This document shows positions 25,844 through 39,700 of a stretch of 64,000 nt of DNA, piece by piece. Each line of letters begins with the position of its first letter. Position 1 is the first letter of the stretch. Below the pieces are notes generated by a model. It saw only the letters and a program-made list of their open reading frames with translations. It was not told where the DNA came from and did no database searches. Source of the DNA: Chenopodium formosanum (lineage: Eukaryota; Streptophyta; Magnoliopsida; Caryophyllales; Amaranthaceae); contig CM044858.1 in the NCBI GenBank assembly GCA_024500155.1, forward strand, positions 1,488,001-1,552,000, in the 5' to 3' direction. Both the position numbers and the translations under genes were made by a program.

Positions 25844-27954
25844 TTATACTGGTTGAATCTCTAGACCAGTGTGGCTGTGATGGTCAATTCCATTTTCAGA
25901 AGACGATGAGGAATCACACTTGTGTTCTGAAGTCATTTCCTGAACTGGAGGAGGGTTCACAACAGTCATAGCTGTCACAGTATTTTCTGATAGTCGTCCC
26001 TTCATTTCCCTGTGTTCCTGGCATAGTGCACACCAGTGCATGCAGCAGTGCACAACACATGAATCACAGGGCGAATCCTGTATTTTACGTTATGTCAGTA
26101 ATTTCATCTCCCTACTATCCGAGAACAAACGAAGTTGTCTGACTCTTGGACATGTGTCTAACACAAGTTCCCGAGTCTTACTACATAGTTCATCAGTAAA
26201 TTCTCAAAAGCTGACATGACTATTGTATGCTCTTCTGATTAAAAAAGTTGAGCACTACATAACTAAAGATCAGCTCTTGACACTCTTAACCAAAACAAAA
26301 GATGATACTATACCAAGTTTATTTTATTGCGCTAATTACCTGAAGATGATACTTCTTTTGCAATTCTTCTCGAAATAAGCCATTGTATATTCCGCATATC
26401 CACCAAGCAAACAGCAAGCCCTCACCAACAAGACGTAAGGTATTTGGATCGATGAAACCATTGAAGATTGATATCAATGCTGCAATAGTGATGCCTCCTT
26501 CGACACAAATAGCATGACAAATGCACGCGTTTGTCCAAGGGTTTTCTTCCTTAAATCTTTCAACATTTCGACCAAACAGAACACAGGGGCAGAACAATCC
26601 AGTCATGCCTGCAATTTACTTTATTAAATAAATAGTGTAGAAATTTTGATTGGTATGCAAATGTTGATGAGGCCACCAACATGACAAACGTTAGAGAATT
26701 TTAAACTCAAATTCCTGGTACAGCAGCTAAGTAGTTCGCTTTGGAAGAAATTTTATTAATTGAGGGTGTACATTTTTTTATGATGATCGATCAGTCAATA
26801 GAGACTTACAGCTCTCAGGATCTTGAGCACATCCACATATTCCACTCATCCACGGCTCATCAGCAGGAATCTCGAACCCAGCCGGTAGCTGTTGCCCACA
26901 CTCCGGGCATGTCTTGACATGCAACTGTTAAGTGATGCACCAATTTATGTTTACTTTCATATAACACATGATCAATGATAAAGCAATTTCAAACATTTTG
27001 AGATGTTGTCGAGGCCAAGGAAAGTAATTTGTCTATAAGCTCACCAACTAAATAGCTAATAATGATTGTTATCATGACTTATCTTCTAAACTATGCTAGT
27101 TATTTGATTAAAGTTATAGTAATTTTGTAAATGAAGTATGATGTCTATCAACTATGCATTATTATTGCCTTGTAGAGTTGTAATTTTCTTTTAGTAATAC
27201 ATCTTGTTCTAAACTGTGAATTTCTTTACCACCAAAAATAATCTTGTCATTCAAGAAGCATAACAGCATCCAAGGAATCCCATTAAAAAAAAAAAAACAA
27301 AACAAAAATATCATCCAAGGATAGTCTAACTAATTTTAATAATTGTGGCATTGTCTCAACCTCTCATAATTAAGAATTTATATGATTATTACTAGAAAAA
27401 TTATTGCATTTATCACTTTCCCCATCTTTTCTCCACAACGCCTAATCTAGTGAAACCATGCTTCAAAATACATACGAAAAATTATCAAAATCTACCAATT
27501 TTCCTTTAAGCAAACAATATTAAAATATATTACACTAAAAATAAATACCCCATAATATTTATGGTATACAAATTGTCAATTTGATACATCATACATACAT
27601 GCAATCTTTATGGTATGTAGATCTATCTTGTTGGCACGCATTTTTATATTTTTATACTATACTGCCATATCTTCCAAATAATAACATTTAAATTAGTTTT
27701 TGCATATGGAGTCATGAACGAGAATGGTGTATACGAGATTCAATCATTTTGAGTCTCTTCTTATTGATTCGACAACATCAATAATCCTAATCGCGAAAAC
27801 AGAATTACCCGAAAGATCAAGATGTTTAAATGTTCACATGAAAAAAATAAACCTGAGGAACATGAACAGGCTGATTGAGCTCTCCAGGGGTAATTTCAAC
27901 AGCTTCTTGCTCCTTTGTTAACTTCACATACTGTGATGCATAATTCTCCCCCAT
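25844..27954 (-). CDS. Cell number regulator 6-like PLAC8-domain membrane protein
   Basis: PLAC8/cell-number-regulator proteins are small cysteine-rich membrane proteins linked to organ size and to metal transport. Four exons: 27954-27853, 26924-26810, 26608-26340 and 26077-25844, 239 residues, which fits my memory of maize CNR6. The N-terminus MGENYASQYVKLTKEQEA and the TPGELNQPVHVPQ block are typical of this subgroup. The signature C-x5-CPC is CMTGLFCPC. The hydrophobic stretches ICVEGGITIAALISIF and LRLVGEGLLFAWWICG are the likely membrane segments, followed by the Cys-rich SPCDSCVVHCCMHWCALCQE and a Ser-rich acidic tail. The function in this plant is inferred from family only. Its 3' end faces the hydrolase gene 515 bp away. 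Confidence 0.9.
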
Positions 27955-28720
27955 CTTACTCTATTCTAAATCTGCAATTAAATAAATATTTTCATACATT
28001 AATTTAATTTAGCTCATATATTTTCATAGATTCATACATAAATATAAAGTTTATAATAAAAGAAATTGAGATTATTTTTTGACACATACATACCGTAATA
28101 ATTTTATCAATGCCTTGAATTTGGAAATAAACTATGATCAAGAGGTACATTTTTTTATTTAACTAGAGAAATGTTATATGTAACAGATTTTAGAGTTTTC
28201 TCAGTAAAATTCGGCTCTTAATTCTATAAATGGCAATGTAGAGTGTGCGTAGTAGACCATCATTTTTACTAGTATATTTAGTTATTTACCAAATTAAAAT
28301 GTATGAATGTTTAAATTATATTTTTTAAAAAAAATCGATGTAATGTAGGAGCATATATTTGATTAAATTGTAGTAAAAAATAATCTTGTTATGGTCCATG
28401 ATGATATCAAATGTCCAAGCAAAACTAGTCTAGTCTTTGTTTCTTAAATTTTAAAATTTTTGGTCTTCTGTCCGCTCTGATTAGACTCACGGATTTTTAC
28501 TACTCGTATCAATACATTTGAATTCGAGTATACCCCACTACAGATGCTGCCCTTCCGTTGATGGGACTATTTATGTGCCAATATTTTTTTTGAAAACATT
28601 TATGTGCCAATAAAGTCTTGCTATGGCCCATGACTTGTGATAAAAAATGAATTATTATATAATTACACCTTATCATCACACTTATCTATCTTTTTATGTG
28701 TCTTGTCGTGGCCATTTATT

Positions 28721-29817
28721 AATAGTTGGTTTGTGGAGGCGGATGCACAATCCACATGTTGCATCTGCTCCAAAATACAAAAACGCGGAATGAACATTCA
28801 GATATATATTAATAAACATGGTCATATAAAAGAACATAGTAGTTATTTATAATGTACATGGACATATACATAAAAGAACGTAGTGTTCATTTATAATGTA
28901 CATCAGTTTTTTATGCAACAATTTTGTATATATATTTTTTTAAAAGAAATTTTGTATAATGAAATAGATAAATAGTACTATAATTATTATTTTTTACCAT
29001 ACATTAATTACAAATCATTTCAATTTTTTTTACCAAAATTTCACTTTCTCTCTCCAAACAAAACTTCAAACCCATTTAAATTCCTCAAACGTCAAACAAA
29101 ATTTCAAGAAATTCGAAATTTATACTTGTTCAAGATGACAAATAAAAATAAAAGGTAAGACCAAATTCGACATTTATACTTGTTTATTTGACATTCATAC
29201 TTGTTTATTTTGAGTTTGAGTGTTTGTTTTTTATAAATTTGATTGAAAATTGTAATATTTGATTTTATTAAAAATTAATTGCGATTTTGATATAATTTTG
29301 TTGTTGCAATGAGAAATAAAATGAAATTCTTGAAGAAGATCAACCGATTAATATATTTTGGAAGAAGAAAGCAAGCAAATAGACAAATTTAGAAAAAGTT
29401 GTAGATCCAAATAATATAATGTACATTAAAATACAGTAAAATGTTCTTTTTCATATACTTATATGATGCAAATAATACAATGTACATAAAACATGTAACC
29501 AACATTATAACATATATGTTCATTAGAATATAATACAATGTATATTATAATACAGTAAAATGTACATTTCATATACATACATGATCATTTATACCACATG
29601 TACATTTACTATATGAATAATGTTCTTTAATAGTATCATGTTCTTTAGATTTACAAAAAAACATAAAAAATTGGATGTTCTTTATAAAATATCTATATGT
29701 TCTTTACAAAACAACTATATGTTCTTTACTGAACAGCTGAATGTTTATTCTGCCTTTTTTTAAAGAACATTGAATGCACCAAGCATGGTGCATCCGCCTC
29801 TACAGAAAAAATTTCAA
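28721..29817. mobile_element. Mutator-like non-autonomous element (candidate)
   Basis: The 9-mer CCATTTATT occurs directly on both sides (28712-28720 and 29818-29826), the target-duplication length of Mutator-like elements. Just inside are the inverted repeats GAGGCGGATGCAC and GTGCATCCGCCTC. The interior is AT-rich with no transposase. The outer 15-20 bp of the termini match only loosely, so the exact ends are uncertain. Part of its right end recurs at window positions 120-300. Confidence 0.5.
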
Positions 29818-30071
29818 CCATTTATTGCCTCTATTACATTGTAGTCCCTCATTGCCATTTATGTACTCCGTATTACGAAGTATGTATTATCACTAATAGT
29901 AAAACATACGTACAATTTTAACTAGTTTTGAATCCAGACAATTTTTTAGGTTACGTTTTTGCATGAGTAAAATATATTGTTATACCTTAATGTTATAGAC
30001 AAATTGTTCTGTATTTCATTTGCTTACAATATAATCATTTGAAAAGGTAACACATAATGTCACTAGTGTAA

Positions 30072-30217
30072 CACTTCATCCGTTCTATTAATATTGCAAC
30101 AAAGAGAAAATTACGCATCCCAAAGCACATTTTATATACTAAATATCTATAATTGTGTAAGAGTGATGAATAGTGCAAAAAGTCCATTGTTGCAATATTA
30201 ATACAACGGAGGAAATA
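30072..30217. mobile_element. Stowaway-like MITE
   Basis: TTCATCCGTTCTATTAATAT at the left and a diverged inverted copy (TTGCAATATTAATACAACGG) at the right, with TA at both flanks. Confidence 0.65.
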
Positions 30218-30798
30218 TAATACAAGTAATAAATATATTTCGTATGGATGATGCTTAAACTTAAGATAGCCAGTTTAAATTAGAATGAATATAATTTTTT
30301 TTAAGTTATTGTAGGTTGTTGTAGGCTTGTAGCTTCTTTAAAAACATGACTTCGATTTGCCGTCTCCTATATGTCCACGTCCCCTCAGTTATTAGGATCA
30401 ATAATCTTAGATTTTGATCCACTCAATTTTTTATTTTTGGTCCCTCAATTATCAAACTAGAGACATTGGCCTTTTTAACGAACCCCCCTCTCTATCATTT
30501 TCAACATCTGTTATTTTGCCATATATAGAAATAACCATTATTTTGCTGTGGCGTTCTTCTCCTATTTTTTTTTTTCCGGAAGTAGTAATATATTCCCGGT
30601 GAGCGCTCTACTACGAAGTAATTACTACTCGTATTATTGTTGTTTTTATCATGTTTGACTTGTCCCGATTTATAGCTTTAGTATAACTTTTTTTTTATTT
30701 TTATACTTTATTAAACTCGTATTTTTGTTTGTTTCATATCAGTATGTATTAAACTTTGTGCATTAAAATATATGTAGAAAGGCGACAAGCGTGCATAA

Positions 30799-33700
30799 AT
30801 GAGTAAGCTAGCATCAAGGGTTATAGCTTACTATGTTGAAGTGGTAGTAATATTATTGATGAGTTTGGTATCAATGGCATTGTCCAATTATCCTCAACAT
30901 GCCACAACAAAAACATCGGAATCATATTCTACAATTGTTGATTTTTTGCCTGGATTTCCTGGAAAGCTCCCTTTCACTCTCGAAACCGGGTATGTGTACT
31001 TTTAGTAAATAGATTCAAAATATATATATGAGGATTTCTCAGCCATTTAAATTCTTGAGTTTTCAATGAATCTAATAACGTTTGTTGGTATTAAGTTGTG
31101 TTTAGATTGTACATACTTTATTCTTTTTTGTTTGTTTCATTAAGAATGTTTTTTTATGGGAAATTCTAAGCCTCCAACTTTTACAAATTCTATTTGGTAT
31201 TAAAAAAAAAAAAAAAAAACATAATCTCTTGTGAACCCAAACTTTCATTAAACTCTATTTAGTGGTCAAATCTCACTTAGAATGGGTTAATCACTCACTA
31301 ATGCTGACTTTATTAACTCTAATTTATGAATTTACTGACCTACCCCTATTTCTAACCCTTTCCTCTTATTTCATTAATGCTGACTATCTTCTTCTACCGC
31401 CCTATCATTTCACGCACTGATGATCAATATACCTGTTCATCTTCTTCCCTTTTATTATTTGCCTAATGTTTTGCTACTCATTTGATCTTTAATAATTTTG
31501 ACTAAAATTTTCAGAATTTCTGCGAACTTTTACGTGGTTTTAATCAAATTTAACTATTAGGGCTGTCAAACGGTTCGTGTCGTGTCGGGTTCGTATTCGT
31601 GTCGATGTTAAACGGGTTGAAAAACCCTTGACCCAAACCTAACCCATTTATTAAACGGGTTGAAAACCTTTGACCCAAACCTAACCCGCTTATTAAACGG
31701 GTTACCCGTGTAACCTTTTACCCATATAATATGTCATAAACTATATATTCAATATAAAAATTAAAAAGACAAACATCATTAATTCATTAATGATAGTAAA
31801 AGAGTTTAAAGTTAGTAATTATAGCAAAAGTACTACAAGAATTTAAAGTTGGTAGCTTTACAAATTCTTAAATGGACCTGGTTTACACTAATTTATTGTG
31901 AACCACCAACATTATAGACAATATGATTGTTTTGTTAATAAAAAAAGGTCACTATCACTAGTAGAAATAAGCAATTAGCCACCGTTTTAAAACCTCCCTA
32001 TGCCACCGGTTTTGAACCGGTGGTCATTTGGGGGGTGGCAAAAACAAGTATTGCCACCAGTTAACCGGTGGCAATAAGACTTCCCGCAAATTATTTTTTT
32101 GGGTATTAACAACTATTGTCACCGGTTAACCGGTGGCAATGTACATGTAAATATTTTTTTTTTTTGGTTTTATTTGGGTTTAGTATACTCAGAAATATCA
32201 TAATCAAAATGTACCAAAAACACTCAAAATCAACAAAAATATAATTTTCATTTAATTGTTATTGTACAATACCAAAAAAAAAAAAATTACAACTTAAAAA
32301 TCGAACAATAAAATTACAACTCAAAAATTTAAAAAAAAAATTACAACTTAGAAATCACAAAAAAAAAAACAAAAAAAAAAAAAAAAAAATTACAACATCA
32401 ACATAAAAAATTACAACATAAAACAATATTCCAAAATCAATGTCTTCAATCCTTGTTGCATCAATTAACACCTGCATCAATTAAACCCAGAAATTAATAA
32501 AACTCACAAAAAAAAATGTGAAAAAAACCACATTTACGAATCACAAAAAAATTTCGACAAACCCAGAAAAAAAGATTTACGAAACCCAGAAAAACCCAGA
32601 AAAATTTTCGAAATCTATCAATCACAGGAAAATTTCGAAGATTAATTAACCCTAGAAAAATTTCGAAATCAATTAAACTCATAAATCCAGAAAAATCCAT
32701 TTCGATTTTGGTCAAAAATAACAAAAACCCACCCACCTTAAACCACCACCAAAAACCACCACATCCCACGAATTGGATTTAAAAAAACCTAAGAAAATTC
32801 GATCCAAAAAACCCAGAAAAATTCAATTTAAAAAATCCAGATAAATTTGTTTTTTTAACCCAGAAAAAATCCAATAAAATCGATTAAGATCGAATTTAAA
32901 TTGATTAAAATCAAACACTAAACTCAATTAAAGTCGGTTTTGCTCATGCATGTGTTCTTGGTGTTATTGTAGCAGTGGTTTGGTCATAGTTTCGGTGGTG
33001 GTGTTATGTTGCGGTGGTGGTGGAAAAATTGGTGGTGGTCATGGTGGTGAGGGTGGATAAATTGATGGTGGCGGCGGTGGTTAGTAATGGTGGTGGTGGT
33101 GAGACGAGACGAGGGAGAGGAGATAGAAGGAGAGACGAGGGAGAGGAAAGGAGAGATAAGAGGACGCGCGGGGAGACCGAGAGATGGAGAGGAGAGATGG
33201 AGAATGGAGAGGAGAGAGGAGATTGGAGAGATCAGAGATCGAGAATGGAGAATGCAGAGGAGAGATGGAGAATGCAGAGGAGAGGAAAGGAGAGGAGAGA
33301 TGGAGAATGCAGAGGAGAGAGGAGAGATTGAGAATGGAGAGGAGAGAGGAGGCTGCGTGAATGGGCTGGGTAGGGTTAGGGGGTTTATATATGGGTTTTT
33401 TTTTTTTTTTTTTTAATAAAAGGCCACCGGTTTGAACCGGTGGGTGGGTTTCCCACCGGTTTGGTTTGAATCGGTGGCAAAAATCACCCATCAAAATCTC
33501 GCCTATTTTTTCTCCCTATTTTCCCCACCGGTTTTTGAAAACCGGTGGCCTTAGGGCGGTGCCAATGTTATTTTTTCACCTAGTGTATATTAAAATAAAG
33601 GTTATTATTTTGAAATAAAAGTTAGTGTGACATCAGCTATAAAGGGTTAACTTTTTTTAATGAAAATTTTAATGGTCAATATGAATAATAAACCACTATG

Positions 33701-36700
33701 TTAAAATTAGGTCACTATTCAACATAATGTCGTACTTTAAGTTCATAAGAGCATTAAAGGTCACACAAGTTTTAAAAAAGGTTACTATGTAAAAAGTAAG
33801 GTTACTATATTAGGGGTCACTATGTTAAAAATGATGCCAGTTACGTGTGTATAAACCTTAGGTCCACAATAATATTATTGTGGACCAAGTCCAACAAGAT
33901 TTTTTGAGGTAGCTTTAGTAGCACAACCATACACAAGAATTGTCCCAATCTAGCAGCCAAATTGTAATTTACAAAAGTTGAAATTTATTTTATCCTCCAA
34001 ATTAACTGCCAAAAATTACCTAAATGTATATATGGTGTCAAGGCAATTTACAAAATTACAAGTTTAGAACAAAATTTTCGGTTTTTGTTACTACTTTATT
34101 AATAGGTTAAGCGTGTTGGGTTCGGGTTAGCGGGTTGTCATTCAACCCATTTATATAATTGGGTTATGCATGTCGGTTTCGGGTTGAAAATCTCAACCCA
34201 AACCTAACCCGTTAAATTTCGTGTCGACATACTTGACCCAAACCCGCTTATTTCGTGTTGTGTCAGCTTTTGACAGCCCTATTAATTATACACGCATGTA
34301 TATATAAAAAATGTAAAATGCAACGCTTGCAAATATTCCCTCCGTCCCCAAATGATAGTCCATAATGGGTAAATTTTAGTCCCAAAATGTTCACCCCATT
34401 TGCTTTTTCTAACAACCATTAATATTAATTTTTTACCAAATTCCCTCCAATTTATTTGCAACAATATTTGTGCAAATTTAGTTTTCCCATGTACTTTTAT
34501 TACTTTTTCTCTTTCTACGTTTTTGCATACTCAATATCAATTTACTTTTTCAATGTACTATTACAATTCTTATTTGTGTTCATTAATTCCCGTGAAAAAT
34601 GCCCATAATAAGGGACTATCAAAAGGAGACAGAGGAACTATATTAACAAATTAGTTGTCTTGCATGGTCAATGCAGATATGTTGAAGTTTGGGGAGAAGT
34701 GCAGTTATTTTACTACTTCATACAATCTGAGAAAAATCCAGATACAGATCCAATTTTGGTTTGGTTTGCTGGAGGACCTGGTTGTTCATCCTTTACTGAT
34801 CTAGTTTTTGGACATATTGGTAAATTTATAATTTAGTAACTTTAAGCTCGATTCATCATTAGAAAATGTGGTGTATATATTAATTGATATTGAGTGTTAT
34901 TAATGAAAGTTTACGAATGAACATAATTTTGAATACGAGATTGCATAACTATTTTATCTTTGATGTACCATATGCATGATTGCGATTTCTTGTAATATTG
35001 CACTTATCTTAAATTTATTTTCTAATAACCTTTTGTTGTGACAACAACAAATAAAAGGGCCTTTATCCTTCAATTATACGGGAATTAATTTCAATTATAC
35101 AACATCAAGTTGGGAGGTTGATCTACCAAGACTTGAATTAAATCCTTATTCCTGGACCAAGGTACCTGTTTAATCCAACTATCTAATTAATATAGTTTTT
35201 TCTTCATATATATATATACTCTCTCCGTCCCCTTTTGATAGTTTTTTATGAGCATTTTTTACGGAAATTAATAAACACAAATAAGTATAGTAAAAGTTCA
35301 TTGAAAAGGTAAATTGATATTGGGGTATGCAAAAAAGTAGAGAGAGAAAGTAATAAAAGTACACGGTAAACATGGGAAAGTCAAATTTGCACAAATATTG
35401 TTGCAAATTGGAGGAAATTTTGGTAAAAAATCAATATTAATGATTGTTGGAAAAAACAAATGGGGTGAACATTTTGGGACTATAAATTTGCCCATAAGGA
35501 ACTATCAAAAGGGGACAGATTATAGAATTTAAATCATTATTTTTCTCGTAAAAAAAAAAGTCATTATTTAGCTTTTTAGTATATGTACCTATTTTAAGAG
35601 TAAATATTTTATTTATAACTATATACAAAGTATAATTTTTAATAATTCTTTTATGTATAAGATAACAATCTAATTAATATTTTAGGTTGTAAACGTAATA
35701 TTTCTAGATTCACCTGTTGGCGCTGGATTCTCCTATGCAACTAACAAATCTTATTACCCTAGTGATACAAAGACATCAAAAAAAGCACACGGGTTTTTGA
35801 AGAAGGTTAGTTTGTTATTTGCGTAGTAATAAAGCCTAAAATATGAAGTTTCAAGTTAGTTAATTTTTTTTAAAAATGTGATGCATACAGTGGCTTATTG
35901 AGCATCCTAAATTTGCAAGAAACCCTCTGTACATTGCTGGTGCTTCATATGGGGGAAAAGTTGTTCCATCTCTTACATGGGAGATTGTAAAAGGTACTTC
36001 CAATCCTCCCTATAAAGTTAGGTCCCGTTCTCTTCACCTTATTTTTGCTGAATTGAAATTATTTTTACTGAACTGAAATTATTTTTGCTGAACTGAAATT
36101 AATTTTACTGATTCCATGTTATATTACTTCTTTGAAGTTACTGATTTTTTTTCTGAACTTAAACTATTTTTACTGAACTGAACTTATTTTTACTGAATTG
36201 AAATTATTTTTGCTGGACTGAACTTATTTTTACTAAACTGAAATTATTTTTACTTAATATTATTTTTTAAAGGTGAAGAGAACAGGGCCTTACTCCGCAA
36301 AAAGCAAGGAGATGATATGATTGGATATGAATAATATGCAATCACTGTATCATAAATATAGTGAGCGTGTAGGTCACATAAGAAAATGAATATAGAAAGT
36401 GAGTAGAATTTGAATAAACAAAAATATTGGTATTGAAAATATTTAACAAAAATCTTATTAGTATAGTAATTTGATTTTATATAAAACCAATATAATAAGC
36501 TAGTTTTTACAATCCAAACCTTTGTTAAATTTAAGGTCGCTGGTAACCTTTTCTAGCTAAGATATCCTCGTGACCTTGTGTGATATTCTTAAATCTAATT
36601 CATGAGTTTCGTGCCCATTAGGAAATGAAGCGGAAATTGGGCCAAAAATGAATATTCAGGTATGGTATAATAATGAATCTTATATACATATGTATATATT

Positions 36701-39700
36701 TATATTCCATTTGTTCATTTTTATTCGACCTAACAACTTTCATTTTTAGTATGTTTATTGAGATTTTTCTAACTCTTGGTAATATATGCATTAGGGATAC
36801 ATTCTTGTAAATCCAATCACTGCTTGGTACCTTGATGACCAAAAGAAAGTTGAATATGCTCATCGCATTTCTCTTATATCCGATGAGCTATATGAGGTTA
36901 GTTGACGTTACTTAATTTTCTATATACCGAGATATTATTTATGTAATCTTTTTAAAATATTTGTTGAGTGTTAGCTCTTTAAATTTTTATTATTTCACTA
37001 ATAATGCATCATGTATCTTCAATTGCTAGTCTGCCAAATTAAGCTGCAATGGAGATTATCGGACAAATGATGCTAATGTACAGTGCAACAAGATTCTTGA
37101 AGATGTATCAAATGTAAGTGGTTCAATACATTATATTATTCTTTTCCTTAATGCATACTTTTACGGTAGTTTTACCAGTTCATACTGTATAATTTTTAAA
37201 GCATTATCATTTTCAAACAATAAGAATATATAATACACAATCTCATACGATTTTTAACTCAACAAGATCATCGATCATATACACACTATATATGGACTTA
37301 AATTAAACTATTACGAAGTAGTATTTATTTTAAATAGTAAATTGATTTACTTAATAGCTTTAATTAATTGTTATTTGAATTTATTTTCATTATCTTATCT
37401 GAACTTATCAACATTTAATTACTAACCTTTTCTTTTAGCACGATCAATAAAATTCAAGTATTATTTTAACCACAAAATGAAGTAATGAGAATTTAAAAGG
37501 CACCAAGTTGTTGAGAGTGAGGGATAGCTTAAGTGGTTAGAGCTCCCCTCCCGGTCTCAGGTACATGATCCCGAGATCGATTCTCATCACCCGTCCTTGT
37601 GGCTCTCTAAACACCAACAAAAAAAAAGCACCAAATTGTTGATTCATATTTGTACAAGATTTATATAGTATAACTAGTGAGTGACCCTGGGCGTTGCCCC
37701 GAGTTGCTATTGCTGTAGACGTACAATCAATAAATTTTTTAGAAGTCTTTTCAAAACTGCAATTGTCATTGTCAAACCAAAATTGAGTTATTCTTTAAAT
37801 ATAGTTTTTTTATTTTTTAATTGAACTTTGTGGTTTGCACTTATATGAATTTTTTTTCTATACAAATAACATAGTTGATATTGGCTTAGATGGTTAATAG
37901 TAATATGTGTAATAAGAGGTTTAGGAACGCTTTTTAATATGCGGAGTACGAAATAGGGAATAAAAAGTGAAGTAGGAAATAAATATGTGATGTTTTTTGT
38001 AATAATTAAACCATATGGTTCAAAGTTATATATATTTCGTTTTCATAATTATATTGTGTTTGATAATTAGTTTAGATGGCTAAAGAATCAATGTTGTTGT
38101 AAGTGGTTGGGGGTTCAAATCCTCTTATCATCATTTTTTTTTATTTAGTGATGTTGTGGTATGTGGAGATGCTGGGTAGGTGACATGGCGCCGTCAAATG
38201 TTTGTGAAGTGACGTGGCGTCATGAATTGTTGGTGAAGTGACATGGCGTAATTTGGAAGAGGCTACGTGGCGCATAGACGTTTTTATAAACGTCTTTTAA
38301 TATATTAGTATAGATAGATTAGTATAGATATAACTAGTTAATGCTTGTATAATATTGGGCTATGCAGTGCATTGATTCACTAGAAGACCAACATGTACTG
38401 GATCCTAAATGCACTCATTCTTCTTCAAATCGTTGGTGCAGGGTACGTAGTATTTGCTTCAATATTTCATTTCATCGTGTTATAGAAGTTGATAATAAAT
38501 AGAGCAAAGGTTTATTTACAGTTATTCAAATTAAAGTTGGGAAAATTGATTATGATCAAATGGGTTAATAATCGAATGGCCTTTATTTTGTAGGAAAATG
38601 ATCGTTTGATTGCTAGCCAGTGGGCAAATAACATTAATGTCCAAGAAGCTCTTCATGTTCGAGAGGTAATACTCCATTAGGGTCTTCCCAATAAATAGTA
38701 CTCCCTCTATCTCTTTATTAATGTCCACTTTCTCTTTATAATGCGAGTAATAGATGATAGAAAGTGGAAATTTATAAAGAGACGGATGGAGTATTTATCC
38801 ATAGCATACTAGTTGTAATATTTTGAGTGAAACAGTCTAATCTTGAGATTGTGTATGTTTAGGGAACGATTAGCCAATGGATTCGTTGTCGCGGTCACAC
38901 AAAGTCTGATGTATTTAAGTACAATAAAGATATCGATAGTAGCATCATTTATCATCAGAATCTTACCACCCAACCTCTCAGGGCACTAATCTTCAGGTAA
39001 TCCATATGTCTTGTAGAAGCTTTTTTAGAATATACTTCATATAAGAGCACACAAAATGCATTAACTTTGACAGATATTAATCAAATTTAATCAGTGGTGA
39101 CCAAGATATGAGTGTTCCATATTTGACCACACTGAAATGGATCAAGGAGCTTAATGTCGTCCCAAATGATGATTATTATTGGAGGCCTTGGTTTCTTAAT
39201 AATGGCCAAGTTTCAGGGTATGTAATGTATTGAGAGTTATTACTTTGTTTATGTTAAAATTAATCACCTTACTGCTGTAAAATTTTGATTCGAAGTTGTT
39301 TTTAATTCCTTTCAAAATCAAAATAAAAAATAATAGTACTAAATGTTAGAGGACCAACTCAACCAAAAGCTTAAGCTGATGGTTGAGGCCCAGGAATATG
39401 TTTTATACTCTATCACTCCCCCTCACATGAAAGGCCCTTTGGGCTTGAAATGTGGATGCAACACAGGCCCACCCATACCTGGTGCGAATTAATTCCACTT
39501 TAGGAGGGGTGGATGAGATTCGAACCCGTGACCTTTGTGTCACATTGGCTCTGATACCATGTTTGTACTCCACTCGAACCACCACCCCCACCAGGCCACC
39601 ACCACAACTAGAAACTAACCCCACCACCACCTTGAACCCACCATCAGTGAAACCCGCAACCCCACCACCACCGAAACCACACCACCAGCGAAATTTGAAT

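Larger units (their letters stand above)
27955..30798. other. Gene-free stretch with transposable elements
   Basis: AT-rich sequence between the PLAC8 gene start and the SCPL gene start, which are divergent. It contains a Mutator-like candidate (28721-29817) and a Stowaway-like MITE (30072-30217). No coding exon is supported. Confidence 0.6.

Noticed and set aside
33014..33494. Long ORFs on both strands (up to 137 codons)
   Set aside because: They come from the GGTGGT and GAGAGGAGA low-complexity interior of the CACTA element; there is no family similarity.
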